Origin: Megalopta genalis
Taxonomy: Eukaryota > Arthropoda > Insecta > Hymenoptera > Halictidae
Direction: 5' to 3'
Assembly (NCBI RefSeq): GCF_051020955.1
Contig: NW_027476404.1
Location: 62,001-126,000, forward strand
Length of the DNA stretch: 64,000 bases
Shown: positions 1 through 11,800 of the stretch, piece after piece
Layout: each line of letters begins with the position of its first letter
Numbering within the stretch: the first letter of the stretch is position 1
The notes under the pieces: model-generated
The model's database searches: none
Told to the model about the DNA's origin: nothing
The model's input: the letters and a program-made list of their open reading frames with translations, nothing else
Translations under genes and position numbers: made by a program

Positions 1-660
1 ATGGATTTGAAGCTAGCTCGTTTATTTCGCCTGCATTTGAAGCTACATCACTTATATCGCAAGTATTTGAAGCTGAAGCATTTCTATCGCATGGATTTGA
101 AGTTAAGCCTTCTACATCACAATGATTTGATGTTACAACATGTGTTTCGCATGGATTTGAAGCCAACTCGTTTATTTCGCCAGCATTTGAAGCTATATCA
201 CTTATATCGCAAGTATTTGTAGCTAAATTATTTCTTTCGCAAGGATTTGAAGCTATCTCGTTTACTTCGCCAGCATTTGCAGCTATATAACTTATATCGC
301 AAGTATTTGTAGCTAAATCATTTGTTTCCCATGGATTTGAAGCTAAACCTTATACATCGTATTGATTTGAAGATAAACCTTACACATTGCATTGATTAGA
401 AGCTACATCATGTGCTCCGCATGGATTTGAAGCTAAATCGTTTATTTCGCCTGCATTTGAAGCTACATCACTTATATCGCATGTATTTTAAGCTAAAGCA
501 TTTCTTTCGCATGGATTTGAATCTAAACCTTCTACATCGCATTGATTTAAAGCTACATCATGTGTTCCGTATGGATTTGAAGCTAACTCGTTTATTTCGC
601 CTGCATTTGAAGCTACATCACTTATATCGCAAGTATTTGATGCTAAAGCATTTCTTTCGC

Positions 661-691
661 ATGGATTTGAAGCAAAAGCCTTCTACATCGC
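661..691. repeat. 31 bp D unit with one extra base (gcaaaagcc form)
   Basis: The D unit reads gaagcaaaagccttctac where the usual form is gaagctaagccttctac, giving 31 bp. The extra base shifts the minus decapeptide frame. The same form recurs at about 2.99, 7.01, 8.36, 12.4, 14.2, 16.2, 24.7, 26.1, 26.6 and 26.9 kb, in most later blocks, and at 60.8, 61.7, 62.1 and 62.65 kb. It is an inherited marker, not scattered errors, and it accounts for the +1 terms in the block periods. Confidence 0.85.
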
Positions 692-1381
692 ATTGATTTG
701 ATGCTACAACATGTGTTTCGCTTTGATTTGAAGCCAACTCGTTTATTTCGCCAGCATTTGAAGCTATATCACTTATATCGCAAGTATTTGTAGCTAAATC
801 ATTTGTTTCGCATGGATTTGAAGATAAACCTTATACATCGCATTGATTTGTAGCTACATCATGTGTTCCGCACGGATTTGAAGCTAGCTCGTTTATTTCG
901 CCTGCATTTGAAGCTAAAGCATTTCTATCGCATGGATTTGAAGCTAAGCCTTCTACATCACAATCATTTGATGTTACAACATGTGTTTCGCATGGATTTG
1001 AAGCCAACTCGTTTATTTCGCCAGCATTTGAAGCTATATCACTTATATCGCAAGTATTTGTAGCTAAATCATTTGTTTCGCAAGGATTTGAAGCTATCTC
1101 GTTCACTTCGCCAGCATTTGCAGCTATATAACTTATATCGCAAGTATTTGTAGCTAAATCATTTGTTTCCCATGGATTTGAAGCTAAACCTTATACATCG
1201 TATTGATTTGAAGATAAACCTTACACATTGCATTGATTAGAAGCTACATCATGTTCTCCGCATGGATTTGAAGCTAAATCGTTTATTTCGCCTGCATTTG
1301 AAGCTACATCACTTATATCGCAGGTATTTTAAGCTAAAGCATTTCTTTCGCATGGATTTGAATCTAAACCTTCTACATCGC

Positions 1382-1412
1382 ATTGATTTAAAGCTACATC
1401 AAGGGGTTTCGC
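1382..1412. repeat. 31 bp E unit with one extra base (caaggggtttcgc form)
   Basis: This E unit ends acatcaaggggtttcgc where the 30 bp relatives end acatcgtgggtttcgc or acatcatgtgtttcgc. It begins attgatttaaagc and is followed by an A unit containing gcaaaatcg. The combination recurs as a set, for example at 3.7, 4.6, 7.6, 8.1, 9.1, 13.0, 13.5, 16.9, 18.2, 20.2, 34.3, 44.8, 48.4, 52.0, 56.9 and 58.8 kb. It shifts the minus decapeptide frame by one base. Confidence 0.85.
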
Positions 1413-2311
1413 ATGGATTTGAAGCAAAATCGTTTATTTCGCCAGCATTTGAAGCTATATCACTTATATCGCAAGTATTTGTAACTAAATCATTTGTTTC
1501 GCATGGATTTGATTCTAAACCATCTACATCGCAATGATTTGATGTTACAACATGTGTTTCGCATGGATTTGAAGCCAACTCGTTTATTTCGCCAGCATTT
1601 GAAGCTATATCACTTATATCGCAAGTATTTGTAGCTAAATCATTTGTTTCGCATGGATTTGAAGCTAAACCTTCTACATCGCATTGATTTGAAGCTACAT
1701 CGTGGGTTTCGCATGGATTTGAAGCTAAATCGTTTATTTCGCCTGCATTGAAGCTACATCACTTATACCGCAAGTATTTGAAGCTAAAGCATTTCTTTCG
1801 CATGGATTTGAATCTAAACCTTCTACATCGCATTGATTTGATGCTACAACATGTGTTTCGTATGGATTTGAAGCCAACTCGTTTATTTCGCCAGCATTTG
1901 AAGCTATATCACTTATACCGCAAGTATTTGTAGCTAAATCATTTGTTTCGCATGGATTTGAAGATAAACCTTATACATCGCATTGATTTGTAGCTACATC
2001 ATGTGTTCCGCACGGATTTGAAGCTAGCTCGTTTATTTCGCCTGCATTTGAAGCTACATCACTTATATCGCAAGTATTTGAAGCTAAAGCATTTCTCTCG
2101 CATGGATTTGAAGCTAAACCTTCTACATCGCATTGATTTGATGCTCCAACATGTGTTTCGCATGGGTTTTAAGCCAACTCGTTTATTTCGCCAGCATTTG
2201 AAGCTATATCACTTATATCGCAAGTATTTGTAGCTAAATCATTTGTTTCGCATGGATTTGAAGATAAACCTTATACATCGCATTGATTTGTAGCTACATC
2301 TTGTGTTCCGC

Positions 2312-3844
2312 ATGGATTTGAAGCTAGCTCGTTTATTTCGCCTGCATTTGAAGCTACATCACTTATATCGCAAGTATTTGAAGCTGAAGCATTTCTATCG
2401 CATGGATTTGAAGTTAAGCCTTCTACATCACAATGATTTGATGTTACAACATGTGTTTCGCATGGATTTGAAGCCAACTCGTTTATTTCGCCAGCATTTG
2501 AAGCTATATCACTTATATCGCAAGTATTTGTAGCTAAATTATTTCTTTCGCAAGGATTTGAAGCTATCTCGTTTACTTCGCCAGCATTTGCAGCTATATA
2601 ACTTATATCGCAAGTATTTGTAGCTAAATCATTTGTTTCCCATGGATTTGAAGCTAAACCTTATACATCGTATTGATTTGAAGATAAACCTTACACATTG
2701 CATTGATTAGAAGCTACATCATGTGCTCCGCATGGATTTGAAGCTAAATCGTTTATTTCGCCTGCATTTGAAGCTACATCACTTATATCGCATGTATTTT
2801 AAGCTAAAGCATTTCTTTCGCATGGATTTGAATCTAAACCTTCTACATCGCATTGATTTAAAGCTACATCATGTGTTCCGTATGGATTTGAAGCTAACTC
2901 GTTTATTTCGCCTGCATTTGAAGCTACATCACTTATATCGCAAGTATTTGATGCTAAAGCATTTCTTTCGCATGGATTTGAAGCAAAAGCCTTCTACATC
3001 GCATTGATTTGATGCTACAACATGTGTTTCGCTTTGATTTGAAGCCAACTCGTTTATTTCGCCAGCATTTGAAGCTATATCACTTATATCGCAAGTATTT
3101 GTAGCTAAATCATTTGTTTCGCATGGATTTGAAGATAAACCTTATACATCGCATTGATTTGTAGCTACATCATGTGTTCCGCACGGATTTGAAGCTAGCT
3201 CGTTTATTTCGCCTGCATTTGAAGCTAAAGCATTTCTATCGCATGGATTTGAAGCTAAGCCTTCTACATCACAATCATTTGATGTTACAACATGTGTTTC
3301 GCATGGATTTGAAGCCAACTCGTTTATTTCGCCAGCATTTGAAGCTATATCACTTATATCGCAAGTATTTGTAGCTAAATCATTTGTTTCGCAAGGATTT
3401 GAAGCTATCTCGTTCACTTCGCCAGCATTTGCAGCTATATAACTTTTATCGCAAGTATTTGTAGCTAAATCATTTGTTTCCCATGGATTTGAAGCTAAAC
3501 CTTATACATCGTATTGATTTGAAGATAAACCTTACACATTGCATTGATTAGAAGCTACATCATGTTCTCCGCATGGATTTGAAGCTAAATCGTTTATTTC
3601 GCCTGCATTTGAAGCTACATCACTTATATCGCAGGTATTTTAAGCTAAAGCATTTCTTTCGCATGGATTTGAATCTAAACCTTCTACATCGCATTGATTT
3701 AAAGCTACATCAAGGGGTTTCGCATGGATTTGAAGCAAAATCGTTTATTTCGCCAGCATTTGAATCTATATCACTTATATCGCAAGTATTTGTAACTAAA
3801 TCATTTGTTTCGCATGGATTTGATTCTAAACCATCTACATCGCA
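2312..3844. repeat. Block copy 2 of the 2,311 bp period
   Basis: This is the second copy of 1-1533. It carries private changes near 3438 (aacttttatc for aacttatatc) and 3765 (gaatctatatc for gaagctatatc). The second of these is shared with 9.14 and 18.24 kb, which suggests exchange among these blocks after duplication. Confidence 0.85.
2552..2731. repeat. Irregular six-unit module (A-B-C-D-D'-E) after a C-to-A jump
   Basis: The unit before this module is type C (2522-2551) and is followed directly by A (2552-2581), so D and E are skipped. Then come B (2582-2611), C (2612-2641, ending ccc), D (2642-2671), an extra D-like unit D' (2672-2701, aaaccttacacattgc) and E (2702-2731, with attagaagc). 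The module is 180 bp. The same C-A jump and D-D' doubling recur many times, for example near 1.1, 6.6, 8.8, 11.9, 15.7, 24.3, 30.9, 41.4, 53.9, 58.5 and 62.2 kb, so the irregular module was copied as part of larger blocks. Confidence 0.85.
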
Positions 3845-5314
3845 TTGATTTGAAGCTACATCATGTGTTCCGTAAGGATTTGAAGCTAACTCGTTTATTT
3901 CGCCTGCATTTGAAGCTACATCACTTAAATCGCAAGTATTTGATGCTAAAGCATTTCTTTCGCATGGATTTGAAGCTAAACCTTCTACATCGCATTGATT
4001 TGATGCTACAACATGTGTTTCGTTTGGATTTGAAGCCAACTCGTTTATTTCGCCAGCATTTGAAGCTACATCACTTATATCGCAAGTATTTGTAGCTAAA
4101 TCATTTGTTTCGCATGGATTTGAAGCTAAACCTTATACATCGCATTGATTTGAATCTACAGCATGTGTTCCGCATGAATTTGAAGCTAACTCGTTTATTT
4201 CGCCTGCATTTGAAGCCACATCACTTATATCGCAATTATTTGAAGCTAAAACATTTCTTTCGCATGGATTTGAAGCTAAGCCTTCTACATCGCAATGATT
4301 TGATGTTACAACATGTGTTTCGCATGGATTTGAAGCCAACTCGTTTATTTCGCCAGCATTTGAAGCTATATCACTTATATCGCAAGTATTTGTAGCTAAA
4401 TCATTTGTTTCGCATGGATTTGAAGCTAAACCTTCTACATCGCATTGATTTGAAGCTAAATCGTTTATTTCGCCTGCATTTGAAGCTACATCACTTATAC
4501 CGCAAGTATTTGAAGCTAAAGCATTTCTTTCGCATGGATTTGAATCTAAACCTTCTACATCGCATTGATTTAAAGCTACATCAAGGGGTTTCGCATGGAT
4601 TTGAAGCAAAATCGTTTATTTCGCCAGCATTTGAAGCTATATCACTTATATCGCAAGTATTTGTAACTAAATCATTTGTTTCGCATGGATTTGATTCTAA
4701 ACCATCTACATCGCATTGATTTGAAGCTACATCATGTGTTCCGTAAGGATTTGAAGCTAACTCGTTTATTTCGCCAGCATTTGAAGCTATATCACTTATA
4801 TCGCAAGTATTTGTAGCTAAATCATTTGTTTCGCATGGATTTGAAGATAAACCTTATACATCGCATTGATTTGTAGCTACATCATGTGTTCCGCACGGAT
4901 TTGAAGCTAGCTGGTTTATTTCGCCTGCATTTGAAGCTACATCACTTATATCGCAAGTATTTGAAGCTAAAGCATTTCTCTCGCATGGATTTGAAGCTAA
5001 ACCTTCTACATCGCATTGATTTGATGCTCCAACATGTGTTTCGCATGGGTTTTAAGCCAACTCGTTTATTTCGCCAGCATTTGAAGCTATATCACTTATA
5101 TCGCAAGTATTTGTAGCTAAATCATTTGTTTCGCATGGATTTGAAGCTATCTCGTTTATTTCGCCAGCATTTGCAGCTTTATCACTTATATCGCAAGTAT
5201 TTGAAGCTAAATCATTTGTTTCGCATGGATTTGAATCTATGCCATCTACATCGCATTGCTTTGAAACTACATCATGTGTTCCGCATGGATTTGAAGCTAA
5301 CTCGTTTATTTCCC

Positions 5315-5342
5315 GGCATTTGAAGCTACATCAATATATCGT
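5315..5342. repeat. 28 bp B unit lacking two bases
   Basis: After an A unit ending tttatttccc, the B unit begins ggcatttgaagc instead of cagcatttgaagc and reads catcaatatatcgt instead of catcacttatatcgc, giving 28 bp. The next unit starts aagtattt, so the junction spells gtaagt. Copies occur at about 10.69, 19.37, 22.04, 32.51, 33.47, 43.01, 43.98 and 61.14 kb. It is a block marker and contributes the -2 terms in block lengths. Confidence 0.85.
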
Positions 5343-5972
5343 AAGTATTTGAAGCTAAAGCATTTTTTTCGCATGCATTTGATGCTAAACCTTCTACATC
5401 GCATTGATTTGATGCTACAACATGTGTTTCGCATGGATTTGAAGCCAACTCGTTTATTTCGCCAGCATTTGAAGCTATATCACTTATATCGCAAGTATTT
5501 GTAGCTAAATCATTTGTTTCGCATGGATTTGAAGATAAACCTTATACATCGCATTGATTTGTAGCTACATCATGTGTTCCGCATGGATTTGAAGCTAGCT
5601 CGTTTATTTCGCCAGCATTTGAAGCTACATCACTTATATCGCAAGTATTTGTAGCTAAATCATTTGTTTCGCATGGATTTGAAGCTAAACCTTATACATC
5701 GCATTGATTTGAATCTACATCATGTGTTCCGCATGAATTTGAAGCTAACTCGTTTATTTCGCCTGCATTTGAAGCCACATCACTTATATCGCAATTATTT
5801 GAAGCTAAAACATTTCTTTCGCATGGATTTGAAGCTAAGCCTTCTACATCGCAATGATTTGATGTTACAACATGTGTTTCGCATTGATTTGAAGCCAACT
5901 CGTTTATTTCGCCAGCATTTGAAGCTATATCACTTATATCGCAAGTATTTGTAGCTAAATCATTTGTTTCGC

Positions 5973-6272
5973 ATGGATTTGAAGATAAACCTTATACATC
6001 GCATTGATTTGTAGCTACATCATGTGTTCCGCACGGATTTGAAGCTAGCTCGTTTATTTCGCCTGCATTTGAAGCTACATCACTTATATCGCAAGTATTT
6101 GAAGCTAAAGCATTTCTATCGCATGGATTTGAAGCTAAGCCTTCTACATCACAATGATTTGATGTTACAACATGTGTTTCGCATGGATTTGAAGCCAACT
6201 CGTTTATTTCGCCAGCATTTGAAGCTATATCACTTATATCGCAAGTATTTGTAACTAAATCATTTGTTTCGC
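5973..6272. repeat. 300 bp double-pentamer (ten-unit) higher-order repeat, example
   Basis: Two successive pentamers differ in state. The first D unit (5973-6002) reads gaagataaaccttatac and carries a TAA in the minus decapeptide frame. The second (6123-6152) reads gaagctaagccttctac and is open. The next D unit (6273-6302) is again the stop-bearing form. The two E units also differ: gtagctacatcatgtgttcc against gatgttacaacatgtgtttc. This alternation recurs over much of the window and adds a 300 bp tier above the 150 bp pentamer. Confidence 0.8.
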
Positions 6273-7640
6273 ATGGATTTGAAGATAAACCTTATACATC
6301 GCATTGATTTGTAGCTACATCTTGTGTTCCGCATGGATTTGAAGCTAGCTCGTTTATTTCGCCTGCATTTGAAGCTACATCACTTATATCGCAAGTATTT
6401 GAAGCTGAAGCATTTCTATCGCATGGATTTGAAGTTAAGCCTTCTACATCACAATGATTTGATGTTACAACATGTGTTTCGCATGGATTTGAAGCCAACT
6501 CGTTTATTTCGCCAGCATTTGAAGCTATATCACTTATATCGCAAGTATTTGTAGCTAAATTATTTCTTTCGCAAGGATTTGAAGCTATCTCGTTTACTTC
6601 GCCAGCATTTGCAGCTATATAACTTATATCGCAAGTATTTGTAGCTAAATCATTTGTTTCCCATGGATTTGAAGCTAAACCTTATACATCGTATTGATTT
6701 GAAGATAAACCTTACACATTGCATTGATTAGAAGCTACATCATGTGCTCCGCATGGATTTGAAGCTAAATCGTTTATTTCGCCTGCATTTGAAGCTACAT
6801 CACTTATATCGCATGTATTTTAAGGTAAAGCATTTCTTTCGCATGGATTTGAATCTAAACCTTCTACATCGCATTGATTTAAAGCTACATCATGTGTTCC
6901 GTATGGATTTGAAGCTAACTCGTTTATTTCGCCTGCATTTGAAGCTACATCACTTATATCGCAAGTATTTGATGCTAAAGCATTTCTTTCGCATGGATTT
7001 GAAGCAAAAGCCTTCTACATCGCATTGATTTGATGCTACAACATGTGTTTCGCTTTGATTTGAAGCCAACTCGTTTATTTCGCCAGCATTTGAAGCTATA
7101 TCACTTATATCGCAAGTATTTGTAGCTAAATCATTTGTTTCGCATGGATTTGAAGATAAACCTTATACATCGCATTGATTTGTAGCTACATCATGTGTTC
7201 CGCACGGATTTGAAGCTAGCTCGTTTATTTCGCCTGCATTTGAAGCTAAAGCATTTCTATCGCATGGATTTGAAGCTAAGCCTTCTACATCACAATCATT
7301 TGATGTTACAACATGTGTTTCGCATGGATTTGAAGCCAACTCGTTTATTTCGCCAGCATTTGCAGCTATATAACTTATATCGCAAGTATTTGTAGCTAAA
7401 TCATTTGTTTCCCATGGATTTGAAGCTAAACCTTATACATCGTATTGATTTGAAGATAAACCTTACACATTGCATTGATTAGAAGCTACATCATGTTCTC
7501 CGCATGGATTTGAAGCTAAATCGTTTATTTCGCCTGCATTTGAAGCTACATCACTTATATCGCAGGTATTTTAAGCTAAAGCATTTCTTTCGCATGGATT
7601 TGAATCTAAACCTTCTACATCGCATTGATTTAAAGCTACA

Positions 7641-8120
7641 TCAAGGGGTTTCGCATGGATTTGAAGCAAAATCGTTTATTTCGCCAGCATTTGAAGCTAT
7701 ATCACTTATATCGCAAGTATTTGTAACTAAATCATTTGTTTCGCATGGATTTGATTCTAAACCATCTACATCGCAATGATTTGATGTTACAACATGTGTT
7801 TCGCATGGATTTGAAGCCAACTCGTTTATTTCGCCAGCATTTGAAGCTATATCACTTATATCGCAAGTATTTGTAGCTAAATCATTTGTTTGGCATGGAT
7901 TTGAAGCTAAACCTTCTACATCGCATTGATTTGAAGCTACATCGTGGGTTTCGCATGGATTTGAAGCTAAATCGTTTATTTCGCCTGCATTTGAAGCTAC
8001 ATCACTTATACCGCAAGTATTTGAAGCTAAAGCATTTCTTTCGCATGGATTTGAATCTAAACCTTCTACATCGCATTGATTTAAAGCTACATCAAGGGGT
8101 TTCGCATGGATTTGAAGCAA
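7641..8120 (-). pseudogene. Open stretch of the minus-strand decapeptide frame (159 codons)
   Basis: This stretch lies between two caaggggtttcgc 31 bp units (near 7641 and 8090) and shows how those units bound open segments. Read past the unit near 8090, the first residues (MLQIHAKPLDV) belong to a shifted frame before the A-S-N register is entered. An equivalent stretch is at 16890-17369, and similar ones are at 4133-4609 and 9507-9983. These are inherited copies, not independent genes. Confidence 0.3.
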
Positions 8121-8823
8121 AATCGTTTATTTCGCCAGCATTTGAAGCTATATCACTTATATCGCAAGTATTTGTAACTAAATCGTTTGTTTCGCATGGA
8201 TTTGATTCTAAACCATCTACATCGCATTGATTTGAAGCTACATCATGTGTTCCGTAAGGATTTGAAGCTAACTCGTTTATTTCGCCTGCATTTGAAGCTA
8301 CATCACTTATATCGCAAGTATTTGAAGCTAAAGCATTTCTTTCGCATGGATTTGAAGCAAAAGCCTTCTACATCGCATTGATTTGATGCTACAACATGTG
8401 TTTCGCATTGATTTGAAGCCAACTCGTTTATTTCGCCAGCATTTGAAGCTATATCACTTATATCGCAAGTATTTGTAGCTAAATCATTTGTTTCGCATGG
8501 ATTTGAAGATAAACCTTATACATCGCATTGATTTGTAGCTACATCATGTGTTCCGCACGGATTTGAAGCTAGCTCGATTATTTCGCCTGCATTTGAAGCT
8601 AAAGCATTTCTATCGCATGGATTTGAAGCTAATCCTTCTACATCACAATGATTTGATGTTACAACATGTATTTCGCATGGATTTGAAGCCAACTCGTTTA
8701 TTTCGCCAGCATTTGAAGCTATATCACATATATCGCAAGTATTTGTAGCTAAATCATTTGTTTCGCAAGGATTTGAAGCTATCTCGTTCACTTCGCCAGC
8801 ATTTGCAGCTATATAACTTATAT

Positions 8824-11800
8824 CGCAAGTATTTGTAGCTAAATCATTTGTTTCCCATGGATTTGAAGCTAAACCTTATACATCGTATTGATTTGAAGAT
8901 AAACCTTACACATTGCATTGATTAGAAGCTACATCATGTTCTCCGCATGGATTTGAAGCTAAATCGTTTATTTCGCCTGCATTTGAAGCTACATCACTTA
9001 TATCGCAGGTATTTTAAGCTAAAGCATTTCTTTCGCATGGATTTGAATCTAAACCTTCTACATCGCATTGATTTAAAGCTACATCAAGGGGTTTCGCATG
9101 GATTTGAAGCAAAATCGTTTATTTCGCCAGCATTTGAATCTATATCACTTATATCGCAAGTATTTGTAACTAAATCATTTGTTTCGCATGGATTTGATTC
9201 TAAACCATCTACATCGCATTGATTTGAAGCTACATCATGTGTTCCGTAAGGATTTGAAGCTAACTCGTTTATTTCGCCTGCATTTGAAGCTACATCACTT
9301 ATATCGCAAGTATTTGATGCTAAAGCATTTCTTTCGCATGGATTTGAAGCTAAACCTTCTACATCGCATTGATTTGATGCTACAACATGTGTTTCGTTTG
9401 GATTTGAAGCCAACTCGTTTATTTCGCCAGCATTTGAAGCTACATCACTTATATCGCAAGTATTTGTAGCTAAATCATTTGTTTCGCATGGATTTGAAGC
9501 TAAACCTTATACATCGCATTGATTTGAATCTACAGCATGTGTTCCGCATGAATTTGAAGCTAACTCGTTTATTTCGCCTGCATTTGAAGCCACATCACTT
9601 ATATCGCAATTATTTGAAGCTAAAACATTTCTTTCGCATGGATTTGAAGCTAAGCCTTCTACATCGCAATGATTTGATGTTACAACATGTGTTTCGCATG
9701 GATTTGAAGCCAACTCGTTTATTTCGCCAGCATTTGAAGCTATATCACTTATATCGCAAGTATTTGTAGCTAAATCATTTGTTTCGCATGGATTTGAAGC
9801 TAAACCTTCTACATCGCATTGATTTGAAGCTAAATCGTTTATTTCGCCTGCATTTGAAGCTACATCACTTATACCGCAAGTATTTGAAGCTAAAGCATTT
9901 CTTTCGCATGGATTTGAATCTAAACCTTCTACATCGCATTGATTTAAAGCTACATCAAGGGGTTTCGCATGGATTTGAAGCAAAATCGTTTATTTCGCCA
10001 GCATTTGAAGCTATATCACTTATATCGCAAGTATTTGTAACTAAATCATTTGTTTCGCATGGATTTGATTCTAAACCATCTACATCGCATTGATTTGAAG
10101 CTACATCATGTGTTCCGTAAGGATTTGAAGCTAACTCGTTTATTTCGCCAGCATTTGAAGCTATATCACTTATATCGCAAGTATTTGTAGCTAAATCATT
10201 TGTTTCGCATGGATTTGAAGATAAACCTTATACATCGCATTGATTTGTAGCTACATCATGTGTTCCGCACGGATTTGAAGCTAGCTCGTTTATTTCGCCT
10301 GCATTTGAAGCTACATCACTTATATCGCAAGTATTTGAAGCTAAAGCATTTCTCTCGCATGGATTTGAAGCTAAACCTTCTACATCGCATTGATTTGATG
10401 CTCCAACATGTGTTTCGCATGGGTTTTAAGCCAACTCGTTTATTTCGCCAGCATTTGAAGCTATATCACTTATATCGCAAGTATTTGTAGCTAAATCATT
10501 TGTTTCGCATGGATTTGAAGCTATCTCGTTTATTTCGCCAGCATTTGCAGCTTTATCACTTATATCGCAAGTATTTGAAGCTAAATCATTTGTTTCGCAT
10601 GGATTTGAATCTATGCCATCTACATCGCATTGCTTTGAAACTACATCATGTGTTCCGCATGGATTTGAAGCTAACTCGTTTATTTCCCGGCATTTGAAGC
10701 TACATCAATATATCGTAAGTATTTGAAGCTAAAGCATTTTTTTCGCATGCATTTGATGCTAAACCTTCTACATCGCATTGATTTGATGCTACAACATGTG
10801 TTTCGCATGGATTTGAAGCCAACTCGTTTATTTCGCCAGCATTTGAAGCTATATCACTTATATCGCAAGTATTTGTAGCTAAATCATTTGTTTCGCATGG
10901 ATTTGAAGATAAACCTTATACATCGCATTGATTTGTAGCTACATCATGTGTTCCGCATGGATTTGAAGCTAGCTCGTTTATTTCGCCAGCATTTGAAGCT
11001 ACATCACTTATATCGCAAGTATTTGTAGCTAAATCATTTGTTTCGCATGGATTTGAAGCTAAACCTTATACATCGCATTGATTTGAATCTACATCATGTG
11101 TTCCGCATGAATTTGAAGCTAACTCGTTTATTTCGCCTGCATTTGAAGCCACATCACTTATATCGCAATTATTTGAAGCTAAAACATTTCTTTCGCATGG
11201 ATTTGAAGCTAAGCCTTCTACATCGCAATGATTTGATGTTACAACATGTGTTTCGCATTGATTTGAAGCCAACTCGTTTATTTCGCCAGCATTTGAAGCT
11301 ATATCACTTATATCGCAAGTATTTGTAGCTAAATCATTTGTTTCGCATGGATTTGAAGATAAACCTTATACATCGCATTGATTTGTAGCTACATCATGTG
11401 TTCCGCACGGATTTGAAGCTAGCTCGTTTATTTCGCCTGCATTTGAAGCTACATCACTTATATCGCAAGTATTTGAAGCTAAAGCATTTCTATCGCATGG
11501 ATTTGAAGCTAAGCCTTCTACATCACAATGATTTGATGTTACAACATGTGTTTCGCATGGATTTGAAGCCAACTCGTTTATTTCGCCAGCATTTGAAGCT
11601 ATATCACTTATATCGCAAGTATTTGTAACTAAATCATTTGTTTCGCATGGATTTGAAGATAAACCTTATACATCGCATTGATTTGTAGCTACATCTTGTG
11701 TTCCGCATGGATTTGAAGCTAGCTCGTTTATTTCGCCTGCATTTGAAGCTACATCACTTATATCGCAAGTATTTGAAGCTGAAGCATTTCTATCGCATGG

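Larger units (their letters stand above)
1..1533. repeat. Block copy 1 of the 2,311 bp period
   Basis: This segment matches 2312-3844 at offset 2,311 (77 x 30 + 1) and also matches 15492-17024 closely. The +1 is explained by two 31 bp units (661-691, 1382-1412) and one 29 bp unit near 1743 (gcctgcattgaagc). The match to the second copy ends at 1534, where gcaatg replaces gcattg. I noticed only two substitutions between copies, near 1127 and 1454. Confidence 0.85.
3450..7838. repeat. 4.4 kb block, copy 1 (offset 5,374)
   Basis: This segment matches about 8824-13212 at offset 5,374 (179 x 30 + 4). Reading both copies side by side I found only two substitutions: 3928 (a, where copy 2 has t) and 4913 (g, where copy 2 has c). 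The residue of 4 equals the sum of the odd-length units between the copies. The match ends near 7838, where this copy has gcatttgaagc and the other has gcatttgcagc. Confidence 0.85.

Noticed and set aside
1262..1537. Plus-strand frame reading SPAFEAISLISQVF as a gene
   Set aside because: It is the third periodic frame. It is closed by TGA in nearly every E unit (cattgattt), is reached only by a frame shift through the 31 bp unit, and has no non-repeat part.
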